Positions 10,752 through 22,183 of a stretch of 64,000 nucleotides of DNA are shown here, one piece after another. Location of the stretch: contig SGPL01000095.1 of assembly GCA_004802705.1 (NCBI GenBank), positions 1-64,000 on the forward strand, read 5' to 3'. The notes beneath the pieces were generated by a model. The model had not been told where the DNA came from, did not search any database, and saw only the letters and a list, made by a program, of their open reading frames with translations. This DNA comes from Bondarzewia mesenterica. Taxonomy: Eukaryota > Basidiomycota > Agaricomycetes > Russulales > Bondarzewiaceae. Position 1 is the first letter of the stretch. Each line of letters opens with the position of its first letter. The position numbers and the translations under genes are program-made.

Positions 10752-11663
10752 NNNNNNNNNNNNNNNNNNNNNNNNNNNNNNNNNNNNNNNNNNNNNNNNN
10801 NNNNNNNNNNNNNNNNNNNNNNNNNNNNNNNNNNNNNNNNNNNNNNNNNNNNNNNNNNNNNNNNNNNNNNNNNNNNNNNNNNNNNNNNNNNNNNNNNNNN
10901 NNNNNNNNNNNNNNNNNNNNNNNNNNNNNNNNNNNNNNNNNNNNNNNNNNNNNNNNNNNNNNNNNNNNNNNNNNNNNNNNNNNNNNNNNNNNNNNNNNNN
11001 NNNNNNNNNNNNNNNNNNNNNNNNNNNNNNNNNNNNNNNNNNNNNNNNNNNNNNNNNNNNNNNNNNNNNNNNNNNNNNNNNNNNNNNNNNNNNNNNNNNN
11101 NNNNNNNNNNNNNNNNNNNNNNNNNNNNNNNNNNNNNNNNNNNNNNNNNNNNNNNNNNNNNNNNNNNNNNNNNNNNNNNNNNNNNNNNNNNNNNNNNNNN
11201 NNNNNNNNNNNNNNNNNNNNNNNNNNNNNNNNNNNNNNNNNNNNNNNNNNNNNNNNNNNNNNNNNNNNNNNNNNNNNNNNNNNNNNNNNNNNNNNNNNNN
11301 NNNNNNNNNNNNNNNNNNNNNNNNNNNNNNNNNNNNNNNNNNNNNNNNNNNNNNNNNNNNNNNNNNNNNNNNNNNNNNNNNNNNNNNNNNNNNNNNNNNN
11401 NNNNNNNNNNNNNNNNNNNNNNNNNNNNNNNNNNNNNNNNNNNNNNNNNNNNNNNNNNNNNNNNNNNNNNNNNNNNNNNNNNNNNNNNNNNNNNNNNNNN
11501 NNNNNNNNNNNNNNNNNNNNNNNNNNNNNNNNNNNNNNNNNNNNNNNNNNNNNNNNNNNNNNNNNNNNNNNNNNNNNNNNNNNNNNNNNNNNNNNNNNNN
11601 NNNNNNNNNNNNNNNNNNNNNNNNNNNNNNNNNNNNNNNNNNNNNNNNNNNNNNNNNNNNNNN
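10752..11663. other. Assembly gap (912 N)
   Basis: A continuous run of N flanked by isolated unresolved bases. The real length and content are unknown. Open frames reported across it have no meaning. Confidence 0.98.
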
Positions 11664-12480
11664 GCTNNNGAANTNNNTCTGGGCCTTAAATTTTTAGAAG
11701 TTCTGTTGTTTTGTCCGAAATTTGGTAGAAATATAAAAAAATCAGCAAGTCCGAAATTAAATATGGCAGGTTGGTCACATGTGCAACCAAATTGAGCCCG
11801 AAACCTTTACTTTCAGCTGAGCTGAAGGTACTGTAAATTTCCTTCTAAGGATTTTTTTGCTAGTTCAGCTTGTCTGAAATGATAGGTTTCTTCTTAGGAT
11901 CAGTAAAATTTCTCCTGATGCATAATGTATAAATTTGGACAGGCTGAAATTTAAATTTTCAGTAGTATTTTGGGGAAATCTGAATATTTGCCGAAATTTT
12001 GAGGTTAAGATTGCTTTCAGAAAGGAATTGGCCAATTTGATATGAGTTAATGCCTGTTGTGAACCGGCAGTGCTTATAAGAGAAATGTTGCCTAAAAACG
12101 GGATGCACGGGGATGCCGCTCTGCACGAAAACGGGCATCGTATGATTCGTATCGCCGATGCGATATTCATGTGAGAAGAGCAGTATATATGTAGCGCCTA
12201 TCTTTCAGAAGTTGATGGATGGGATTGTTCACTGTAGCCAATGACGAATGAGTGCATGCCCAAGTATGCAAAAAGAATTCAGCCAATGAAAACCAATTGT
12301 CAAGCTTAAAATCACAGAAATATCGGCGTTGCTGCGCGCCGGTTTTGGACAGCGGGCGATGCGCGATATGCCCGTATAGACTATATTAACGTTCAAGAAT
12401 CAATCCGAAACGTTTTAACGTCGACTTCTGGCTGATGCGAGTTGTCATGTCTAAAGTGATTGATAAGTGGAGTCCACTCA
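11664..12480. repeat. AT-rich repeat-like stretch after the gap
   Basis: The sequence repeats variants of the phrase TCCGAAATTT (near 11714, 11750 and 11990) and shows no coding signal. Its place beside an unresolved gap suggests a transposon or LTR-derived repeat that broke the assembly. No transposase, reverse transcriptase or terminal repeat could be seen. Confidence 0.4.
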
Positions 12481-13830
12481 CCAGTATGGCGAGTTTACAC
12501 AGTGTCCATCCAGGCATCCTAGTAGGTGAAAATCGTTCGATAGATACTTAGCGTTGACTGCAGTGATGCAGAGAATCAGCGCCGCCAGAGGGCGAGATGG
12601 CTGTAAATATGCTGAGCTTAAGTGCGGAGGTGACACGTATGCAAGAAATTGCGGGGGGGAGGGGGGGGGATGTCGTTGGTGGGATGGCGTCAGTGGGAGG
12701 TCAGTATGCCTCTGTGGACAAAATTCAGATGCGAGTGCTGTTTCGAAAAGGACTGTAGACCGTGGCATATAATCCAAGTATACTAGGCAGGAAGGGCTTC
12801 CGTACCTCAGTTCAAGCGGATCCCAGCCGCCGTAGATCGCTCCCATCCAATTAGCAGTAAGTTGAATGGCAAGTTGACATCACGCATTGATATGCGTACC
12901 TTGTGTGACCGTGCAACAAGACAAAGACAGTATGATCAACAGAACCTGACATCGACACTCAGCCTACTGTTGAAGACGAGATTCAACTTGTCAGTATGTA
13001 TGATTTATCTCACCTCATACAAGTCTAGTCGCTGGTGTCAGCAAACAAAAAGAGAATGCTCAATATTCGAAAAGAAACCTCAAGGGAATTCGGTACAGCA
13101 TTTGGAGCGTAGATGAGCTCGTCGTATTTGTGCTCGCCTTCGAATTCACTTTAACATCAGATGATGGACAACTACGAACGCATCAATAAAAGCATTGTAT
13201 GTGAACATGGAACTCACTTCTTAACCCTTCGAGTCCAGACAGCCAGGTAAACGGCAGTACAATGCCGGTGAGTTGCATGTTGGTTGCATGCGTAGACTTT
13301 ATCAAATTGTATTGAGGAGGCTTACTGAAAACATTGGTGACCGAAATTATTTCATGCTTTGCAGTATAGATGGACTGCTGCCGTGTCCCAGGGCATGCCG
13401 ATCCCGGCAATGCTGAGCATGATGTGGGAGTTACTGTGAANGATATATATTCGGCGTTCGCAGCACAAGAGACAAGNATTCGAACTGAAAACCATACCTT
13501 ATGACAATGTTAAAGCCCACCCGAGTTCAACAGTCGATGGGGTTTCTCGAACGTTGCGTCCCATATGCATANATGCCATACTCAATCTCCCAAGATTCAG
13601 GGGTNCTTTTGTAGTAAATAGATAGGTGATGTTCTTGCCAGTATNCTGCGAAGTTAGGGCTCTNGTCTCGANCAGGGTCTCAGACCACTGGCAGCGGTTA
13701 AAGCAGANGGATNTTCTCGTNGAATGAGCAGGGTTTGTCGTTGTCAAATCATCCAGATAAAGAAAGATGCTTATTGACGAGAAGTTGGAAGAGGTTTGGC
13801 AATAGAGCGAAGGTAACATATGATGTNAAA
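12478..13830 (-). pseudogene. Possible decayed membrane-transporter fragments
   Basis: On the minus strand, short open blocks contain protein-like phrases: one near 12780-12846, one near 13240-13430 (SHIMLSIAGIGMPWD, then LTGIVLPFTWLSGLEG) and one near 13510-13600 (PLNLGRLSMA). The last resembles the loop of fungal amino-acid/choline permeases. The blocks lie in different frames with stops and N bases between them, and no intact model joins them. I read this as relics, or as a real gene hidden by poor sequence. Confidence 0.25.
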
Positions 13831-13856
13831 AGAAAGAACGAAAGAAAACGCGACGG

Positions 13857-13862
13857 ACGCGT
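13857..13862 (+). promoter_or_regulatory. ACGCGT (MCB-like) word upstream of dTMP kinase
   Basis: ACGCGT lies within a CG-rich run (13850-13876) about 95 bases before the kinase ATG. In yeasts the MBF complex binds this word to drive G1/S transcription of DNA-synthesis genes, including dTMP kinase. Function here is inferred. Confidence 0.5.
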
Positions 13863-13955
13863 CGCGTCGCGTCTCAGGNTCATCCGATTCCGGGCTCCTC
13901 ACTTCTTCAACGTTCAACTCCAATTGCNTCAGCCTTNANTATCAAGATTTATGNA

Positions 13956-14794
13956 ATGTCNGAANCTNATAACAGAGGCGCTTTCATCGTCATCGAAGGC
14001 TTAGACAGGTCAGGGAAGAGCACACAGGCCGNGGCGCTCCACGAACGTTTGCAGTCTGCTGGGATACCCGTAAAGCTCCAAAAATTCCCTGGTGAGTNTC
14101 TATACCACACTTNTACTACTTTATAGGCCCCCACACAGCGNTTTATCCTNGAAGTTGGACTAATTTTTTGCTGAGGGAACAGACCGCACGACCCCGATCG
14201 GGCAGATGATAGACTCGTACCTGCGCTCGCAGTCTGATCTCGACGACCANGCCATCCACTTACTNTTCTCCGCAAATCGCTGGGAGCTCGCGTGCGTCTA
14301 ATATCCTCNCATCATTATCTGCACCCGTCTCCCCACCTCAACCCCCACTCTTCCTGCTCAGTGNTTCTATGGAAGAGACGTTAAACGCAGGGACCACCAT
14401 CCTGTGNGACCGCTACGCGTTCTCCGGCATCGCGTTCTCCTCTTCTAAGGGTCTTCCNTACGAGTGGTGTCGTGCACCAGATGCCTCCCTTCCTGCACCT
14501 GACCTAACAATTTTCCTGGACATCTCACCCGAGAAAGCGAAAGAGCGAGGGGGGTACGGTGAGGAGCGGTACGAGAAGGAGGAGATGCAGCGAAAGGTAA
14601 GGCAGCTCTTCAAGCATATGGAGGAGGAGATGCTGGCTAGTGCACGACTGTCCTCACAACCCGGACAGTGGATCACGATAGATGCCAGTCAAGAGAGAGA
14701 TGATGTTGCAAAGGATATCTGGAATCATGTAGAGCCACATACACACGGCATTTCACATCCTGTTGGCACACTCTGGGCAACAAACTCTAAGTGA
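13956..14794 (+). CDS. Thymidylate (dTMP) kinase
   Basis: Three exons (13956-14091, 14183-14291, 14362-14794) sum to 678 nt, 225 residues, the usual eukaryotic size. The enzyme phosphorylates dTMP to dTDP for DNA synthesis. The P-loop EGLDRSGKST sits at about residues 13-22. The DRT...GQMIDSYL block begins exon 2, and a DRYAFSG motif (one N-containing codon just before it) begins exon 3. The LID-region ERGGYGEERYEKEE follows, consistent with the yeast Cdc8/human DTYMK type. Codons 4-6 contain N. The ATG at 13956 is chosen because it directly precedes the first strand and P-loop. An ACGCGT word lies about 95 bases upstream. Confidence 0.92.
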
Positions 14795-15131
14795 TACACA
14801 CGTACATANCTTGAGTAAAGGATCTGATATTTCTGCTGTAGGATTATTGGTGTAAATTGTAGTACAAGGCAAATGAACGAGGTGATGAGCACAAGTCCGA
14901 GTGGAGACGATGTCGGATGTGATATCGTAACGGAGAAGCCCAGTGCCAAGGAATGTGATCATCGCAAACTTGAAGGCCGCAGATAACGAGAAACAAAAAA
15001 AAAAAAAAAAAGGACATGAAGGAGCGTTAACTCGCTCATAGATCTCCCTCTGACAAAATGTGACATGGACCGAGNANCGAGTAATGATGGGGGTGGGTGA
15101 CGGAGGCAAGGTCCGCAATCCAAAACGAACG
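14795..15131. other. Convergent 3' flanks
   Basis: Intergenic DNA between the ends of dTMP kinase (+) and Ubc6 (-), with an A-run near 14994-15010. No gene seen. Confidence 0.7.
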
Positions 15132-16574
15132 TCAGGCGCTCGAAGTAATTCGAGAGACAATGACCGCAAGGGCAATCAACACCCCCCAGCGCCACTTTTC
15201 CCAAACCACCTGACGCAGACCTGCACACCATCCTCCGCTGGCATCACCGGGACCAGCTGCGATCGTGGCCGGGATGTTATTCGGTCTTACAATCTTCCTC
15301 GGTCGCACGATAACCCCAGCATTTTTTGGAGCCGGCACGGTTGATGATGACAACGCCAGGGTGGGCGCAGGAGGTAGTCTGGCGACTGGCGTCGACGGCG
15401 CAGGCAGCATTGCAGCAGGAGGGTCCGGTTTCCCTCGCTCTTTCTCTCCCATATTTGGAAGGTCTCGGGGGATCAGCGTACAGTACTGGAATCAAGTGGG
15501 TGTTAGCACAGCCGACGCAGATTGGAGAAGAAAACGGCCATAAGGAGTGATGGTTTGATGACAACAGTGATGAGATCTCCGTGCAACGGTAGATCATGAA
15601 CCGAGAGCATGGTAGAGAAAGATTGTGGGGGATTGTCGAGAGGATTGTGCTAGTGTGATCTGACTCACCTCCGGGAAAGCCTCCTTGAACTTCCGTTGTT
15701 CGACGTTCCAAGTATGACTGCGTGCAGCATACGTGCGTTTGTCTGCGTCAGAGGTGGTCACTGACCCTGTAGTCATCTCGTCTGATAGCATGAAAGACAC
15801 TAGTCCAGTCAATCTAAATATAAGAAAGTCCAGTATAGTCAGCCGCCGGTCAACAATAGTTTAATGAGTAGCAGGATTCAAAAAAGAGATTGCGAACAGT
15901 ATCATAAATCAAAAGAGATGAAACCATTAAAAAAGGTGATAGATGAGACTCACATTGTTGCGACACTCCAGGCAGGATTCCACTATTCGTGAGATGTCAG
16001 TCAGCTCGATATCCAGGCAATCAGGTGGTACCATACACACCGATCCTGGATGGAAGTCAGACATCGAAAAGCAGATCTTCTTATCAGGCTGAAAACGACC
16101 GGAAGGTGTGTGCATCTGAAGTGTGTAATAAGCCATTTGAGTTTGTGCGAGCGAGATACGAGATAGGAGCAAGTACCTTGATACCAGGTGGCTTGAAAGG
16201 GTACTCAGAAGGGAAGAGGAGGACGCCATGGTATTCGCCGCCCGCAAATGGAGAGTCTGGAGGACCACGCTGCACACGAGGAGTGCTTGCATATCAGCAT
16301 GAACCGTACGCCAGAGGGGCAGCTAAGTGCACATACGATGATATAATTCCCTACTCGGCGCCGATGTGAGCCGCTAATATCCTACACATAAAAGAACAAA
16401 CACGCACAGGTCAAGATATCTTTCTCGTCGGGCGCAGCCCACACGAAGGGTGGTGGCTCCCTCTGCATGGTGACATACTCCTTCGAAAGCTACAGGAGCG
16501 GCGCACCGTCAGAAATATAATCGCATCTTACAATCTAGAGGACGTACTCGTTTATAGGCAGCTTTGGAGGCCAT
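15132..16574 (-). CDS. UBC6: Tail-anchored ubiquitin-conjugating enzyme E2 (Ubc6/UBE2J type)
   Basis: Eight exons (16548-16574, 16408-16489, 16337-16350, 16177-16269, 16041-16115, 15954-15982, 15669-15813, 15132-15485) sum to 819 nt, 272 residues. It transfers ubiquitin in ER-associated degradation, facing the cytosol. The start MASKAAYKRLSKEY and the RGPPDSPFAGGEYHG block are E2J hallmarks. The catalytic cysteine is in KKICFSMSDFHP, followed by WNPAWSV. The C-terminus has a proline-rich linker and then a hydrophobic segment near the last 15-20 residues (WGVLIALAVIVS), the tail anchor. Exon 3 is only 14 nt. No frame problem was found. Confidence 0.93.
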
Positions 16575-17122
16575 GGATTGAGAGTGAGAATGAGAATGAG
16601 AAGCAGGGTAGAAAGTTGTAAGCAGGCTTGTAGTACAACCGTCAGCTGAAGCCTCTCGGTCCGTGCTAATACCCCGGTCTCACCTTCGCCAAATATGATC
16701 AAACAATGAGCGGTCCACAGCTACTTAAGTACTGTGCGTCGGTGATGATTCAAATTTCAACTTGGGATGGTTGGTCAAGCTACTTTCGCTGCGATATGGG
16801 CGACGAGTCTTGACGATGAGCTCAAGCTTATATTAGTAGCTACGGCGTCGATATCAACTGCTTTCATCTCAAACAAAGGCAATGATCGCCTCCCCGAGTC
16901 CGGATCCCTGTTATGGCAGTCTATTATTACGACAGACCGTGAAGCCCAGCGACGTCGCAACATCCACAGAAGACTTTATTTGATCAGTAGACTTCGTTGT
17001 TTCTTAGGACAACTGCTCATCACTTTTACGCCATCAGACGAAACCGTATATGACAACAGCGTTGCAGAGTGAGAATACATACAAAAAAAAAAGCAAGTGA
17101 GAGGTCACCTCGATGTAGGGAG
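16575..17122. other. Intergenic region between UBC6 and CWC27
   Basis: Holds the UBC6 promoter and the 3' flank of the CWC27-like gene. A 101-codon open frame at 16767-17072 (+) has no family resemblance and is not called. Confidence 0.6.
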
Positions 17123-19309
17123 CTAACGGCGGTAGCCTCGACCACCTCTCTTGGCTTGCTGGACTCTCTTCCTCTCTCGCTCCTCCTCCTTGGCTCTCGC
17201 CCCACGTTTCCGTGGATCAATGACCTCGTAGTCCCTCTCCGCTTTCTGCATTTCCTCGTCGTTGCCCTTCGGGAAATCCAGGATATGGGACAGGAATCCC
17301 GTATCGTCGTCCACCTCCATCCCTTCCTCGTTCTCACCGGTGGGTGGGACATCACCAGGTTCTGGCTTCACTTCTTCGGTGGCGTTTGCATCACCCGCGG
17401 GGGCGGCGCTCTTCAATTTTGACCTAAAACTCGTCAGTGTTGCAAGAATATCCGACTCGTCCTTCTTCTTGTCCTTCCGATGCAGCCCCCGGCCTTTCGA
17501 ATACTTCGCTAGTTCCTCCTCAAGATACGATTTGCTCTTTGCCTTCTTCTTGCTCGTCTCCTCGTCACTGTCATCGCCGTTTCGGCGCTTAGACAGCTTC
17601 TTAATCTCAGCTTCCATCCTCTCAATCTCGGCCTGTCGAGAAGAGCTAAAGGAAAGAAGAAGCAGATGAGATGGTTTCTCATAGAAATGAACGTGGAAGC
17701 AACGTACATTGACGCAGCCTGTTCTTTCATGTGTTTCTCGCGAATGCTCGTCAGATCTTCTGTTGTCGCACTCGGCTTTCATAAAATAGGTTGAATCAGG
17801 CTACATATGAGATATCCATGTTTCGAAGAGACGCACCTGTTCCTTCTTGTCGCCCACAACTCGGTCATCAGATTTCGTGAGTTTTCCAGATTTGGGGGCT
17901 GTTATGTCGGGTATCATCGCAGGTTGCTCAGGATTGTCGGCAACTTGGAGAGTGCCGGACCGCATGTTAGAAGTCTGGACAAGATATTACAATTGACATC
18001 ACATACGATCAGGCCGGGCTATGTTCTTCTTTTTGAAGACCACAGTATCGGCCTCTCCAGTCTCGATATCCTCATCTGCGCCGAAACTCAACAATTTCGT
18101 GTCTCTAAAGAAGAAAAATGAGACAATCAGTGTGGCTGTTTGACGTGAAACGCGAGAAAGAATTACTTTTTCGCCCCTCTTCGCCGTTCCTGCTCCTCAC
18201 GCTCACGTTTCACCTGTTCGCGAGCACGCTGTTGCACGCGTTTTTTCCTCAGCCGTAATGCGGGGAACGATATCATCAAAAGGGTTGTCGATGATTCTGA
18301 TGCTCCTAATCTTCGGCGGACTTCATGCACAGATGGGGTTAAAAACATTTGGTGAGTGTCCAGGACAAGTGAGATGAAGCGTACTATAGTGGACGGCCAT
18401 CCTTGTCGATTTCTACATCGGATCTTGTTCAGAACCGACTCTAGTGACGAGTAAAATCTGCAAATCTGCCCACCCATAGCGCCAATCTTCATCACATCTA
18501 CAAAGTTAGAACTCAGCATTTCTTTGTCTATGAGGGATCATTCGAAGTAAGATATACCCACTGTAAATAGTATCGCCAACGCATCTCCCGAAGAGGGTAT
18601 GCTTTCCATGGAGTTCATCAGCACGGTCTGTAGCATGAGGATATCCTCGTGCTCAACAATGAAACCCCACGGATCAATCTGTGAAACCACACACCCAACG
18701 TGATGAAAAATTGCGAGTCATTTGAGTTCTTAGTCCCATTATTAGCCATGGCCACCAATCCTCGATGCGCGAACCGCAAGCGCGGGTGTATCTCATCTTC
18801 AAACGGTTCTAGAAAACACAATGCAGACGTCTATCATCGAGTTGGAGTCTCGTCTACCTACAAAGCGCCACCCTCGAACCGAGGCGCGCAGACGTACCTC
18901 CGTAAAAAGATTCTCCTCCCGCGCCTGTCCCCGTCCGGTCCCCTGTTTGCACAAGGAAGTCTGGAACAATGCTACGCGCACACGCACCACGGTCGAATAC
19001 GCACTCTCACCTCGGCAATTCAGGGAGACCCACGTACCGGTGGAAGATCACGCCATCATAGTATCCTATCCGCAAGTAGCACTATCAGCTCCCTCCACAT
19101 GTCAGGTGGATCAAAGGCGGGCTGCGCACATACCTTCCATAGCTAATGCCAAAAAGTTCCGACATGTCTTCGGCGTTTCCTGCATGCAACACACGTCGTA
19201 GGATGTTTGGTGTCAGTTTTTCAGGGGCACGCACTTTCGACCACAGCTCAATATCAATCTCGCCTGCTGTCGTGTCGATGACAACACGGCCCTTCGTTGG
19301 GAGCGCCAT
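17123..19309 (-). CDS. CWC27: Cwc27-type spliceosomal peptidyl-prolyl isomerase (cyclophilin)
   Basis: A multi-exon minus-strand gene from ATG 19309 to stop 17123. The cyclophilin domain is spread over small exons: MALPTKGRVVIDTTAGEIDI, ETPKTCRNFLALAMEG, YYDGVIFHR, FLVQTGDRTGTGAGG, then MANNGTKNSNDSQFFITL and RADELHGKHTLFGR. The next block has the Cwc27 signature IIDNPFDDIVPRITAEE. The rest is a lysine- and glutamate-rich coiled tail ending RGGRGYRR. Cwc27 belongs to activated spliceosomes; the family often lacks full isomerase activity. The frame breaks after ITAEEK at an A6 run (T6 at 18241-18246 on +): five As would restore the conserved frame, so a homopolymer error is likely. The splice near 18430-18480 also could not be made to fit cleanly. 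Confidence 0.88.
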
Positions 19310-19980
19310 ACCGATGAACTAGGTCAAAATTCCCGTTGAGACTGAAATATCCAGAGCGCAAAGGACAGGAGCCGGAAGGTACGTAACGCCAGTCCGAACA
19401 ACGCGTTGTTTGGCTACGATCACAACAACAGCCACGCGAATTTGGGTGTTGTTGAAGGTTGTTGATCACAATTTTTCAATGGCAGGAGTCCAAATTTGCA
19501 GTGGGCCCTGCATATGTACATAGATACTGTTACTACTACTAATATACACCCAGACACTTTCTTCAACGTTTCAACCTTTGTACGCATCCGATCCTCCGAG
19601 GAGCCCAACGTGTTTGGGTCCTTGGGAGGTCTACTGGGCAAGCTAGTGGTTCGGGAACACCGTACTCCAAGCTACACACTCGTACCCCTTCGTAGTGCCA
19701 GCTAGTATTACCCTGTATTACCACGCAGTGGAGGTCGCAACAGAGACTACAGCTGGTACATATTGCTCATGTCTCCATTAACGATGAGTGGATACACATA
19801 CTATTACTCACCAAGCGCAACGCTCAAACTCTAAACTTGTATCGATCACCGGTGATATTAGTCCCTAGCTCACCGTGGTCTGAGAAACTAATTAAAGTGA
19901 CGATAACTACACACCATCAGTGAATAGAGTCGTTCCACCCAATCAAGCAATATTTATACAACGAGATAATGCACAGAATA
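19310..19980. other. Intergenic region (CWC27 promoter side)
   Basis: Contains the upstream DNA of CWC27 and the 3' flank of the NTF2-like gene. No gene or RNA seen. Confidence 0.6.
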
Positions 19981-21782
19981 TCACGGCAGATCCCACACGG
20001 TCATTTGATGAGCGATGGCGACAAGTGGCCATAGCCCGCCTGTCGAGCTACGGTCGAGATATTGAGAATCCAAGTTCATTTAAAGAAAAGAGAAACATCG
20101 CCGTACCCATCCTCTGGATCGTGATCTTTTGGCCTGAGCACAAAATGCATTCCAACCCTCAACGGACGAGAGTCCGGCATATCTGCTTTGTCGACGGTGC
20201 CATGTGCGACTAGCAGTACGCCCGTTCGCCCGCCCAGACACGCGACGTCGTAGCTGACATTGACGGGAACCACGCAAGAGAACTTGTGCGTCCCAAGGGA
20301 GAGAAGAGACGAGATAACATCGAGGCGTCCTTGTCTCAACCCATGGATCGACGGTCGGCCTGTGAATCGGTCCGCGTCAGCAGCGATGCACCTATCACGG
20401 GCATGGATTACCTATCACCGGGGTCGCACTCACCGGAAGACATGGACCTACCCTCCTCCAACGGCGCAAATTCCGCGGATCGCGAAGGCTCACCTCGGTT
20501 GACGTTGGGAACCTGACACGAAAAGGTCGCATTGCGAGAGTACGCGCTGGCCAGGCTCGAGCGGTCATCGTCAAAGGTGCGCACATATCTGTGCCGATAG
20601 GGGGAATTGCGGAGATGTTCAATTTGTTGCCCTCAGATGAGTTCGTGAAATAGAGAAAACGCACTGTTCAAGATAATGCAGCGCGGCTTTCTCTAGCGCT
20701 GTAGCTTCCACATCTGTGGACCAATCCTCGGGGGAACCATAATCATCACAGGGTTGCTGGTACGCCAGTCTAGAGGTGAAAGAAGGTGAGATGAAGCGTG
20801 GTGCGGGGGATGGGTCTCTGTTAAGTCTTGTTTCGCTTTCGGGAATATCCTCTTGCGTCTGTATCTCAGCATCGACATCGATCACCTCCACGTTTGGCTG
20901 AGGACCTGGCGGATTGTCTCGCATTTGCGGCGCTGCTTGCGCTGGCTGTGAAAGACTGTCGACATCGATTACATCCTGCGCAATGGACGAAGGTGTTTGC
21001 GACGAAGGTCCGCCACCTCGCATAGTAGGCTTCATTCGAATCGGGGAAACAAACGGCCCGCTCCTACCTCGCACGGTCGGCTTCTTCGAATTCGAGGGCG
21101 GCATATTCCCGAACCAAACGAAAGAGTCCGACGACGACGGGGACTGTTGAGGTTGAGTGCTGGCAGAGCCACTATTCGGCGAAAGTCTGGTGGTCTGCGG
21201 CTGCGATGATGCTAGATGATGCCGTCTTGGACTCGGAAGAAGGGAGGACGAAGGCGGCTGCTTTCGCTTTCGGGGAAGAACGGATATATGATTGTGGTAG
21301 TTCACCACATGAGCACGCTCGATTACAGCAGCAATATCATGTTGCTCAGGCTCCAGAGTATCGTCCCACACAGGTTTTGCGCTTTTCCTGAAAATCCAAC
21401 CTCAGAAATATCGAGGACAAGGAAGTAGAAGGATTACGCACCAGTCAATTACCATCCCATCGTCTCTAACCAACTCCTGCGTGAATTGGTGTTCCACAAA
21501 GACTGGCCGTGCAAGAGCTTACCGGGAGAATTGACGAATGACGTGCAGTCCCTTGCTCCTCATATTTTCCGCCTCCCGCTTTGCCCAAGCATCCCTGTTA
21601 GCTTTGTATCCCGGATAATGCTTTTGACATTCGACGGGTACATCAGAGTAAAGCTTGGAAGCGGAAGTCACAAGCTTGCGCTGTGGCACGTATGCGGGGG
21701 AAGGACTTCGCTCTGTTTTCACTCTAGTACCTTGGACAAACTTGGCAGGCGTAGAAGATTCTGGGTTTGTCGAGGTCGACAT
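19981..21782 (-). CDS. NTF2-like domain protein, possible RNA-export type
   Basis: Six exons (21523-21782, 21442-21465, 20665-21387, 20434-20588, 20107-20359, 19981-20047) sum to 1,482 nt, 493 residues. The N-terminal ~95 residues (around ECQKHYPGYKANRDAW and RDDGMVIDW) look conserved but are not a family I can name. The middle is Ser/Pro-rich with basic patches. The C-terminal ~190 residues read as an NTF2-like fold: YVRTFDDDRSSLASAY, then a strand with GVLLVAHGTV, then FVLRPKD, ending WPLVAIAHQMTVWDLP. That order matches the NTF2-like module of Mex67/NXF and G3BP proteins. There are no leucine-rich repeats or UBA domain, so it is not Mex67 itself. The splice choices were fixed by phase and domain continuity. 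Confidence 0.72.
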
Positions 21783-22183
21783 GATGCATGTCGAGCAAAG
21801 CAACGTCTTTGGACGGGGGACGAGTTCAAAGCAGGAAGCTGCAAGAGGGATCACCGTTGAGCAGATGATGGTGTATCGTGCTTATCTTTTGTTGCTGACA
21901 TGGCATCAATCGATCAAGTCCTCGGCTCGGACCGCAAACATACCTACGGACCGTCGAATACATGCCGACCAACACTCTCCAACCATGCGGATAACCAGGT
22001 TCCAATAAAAAACAGAATAAATACAAGACGGGCGTTCTACAATTCTAACGGTCGAGAATAATACACCATTACTCTTCAGAAAAAAAACCACCGCTTCGTC
22101 AGTCATGGGGTGACCGATGCAGTCATCTGCCGCAGCTAATGACATACTATCCTCCTCACACGTCGGATTCACCGACCCCGGAA
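21783..22183. other. Intergenic region
   Basis: Upstream DNA of the NTF2-like gene and 3' flank of the Bud6-domain gene. Nothing recognised. Confidence 0.6.

Noticed and set aside
10678..11697. Two open frames of more than 330 codons
   Set aside because: They consist almost entirely of N across the assembly gap.
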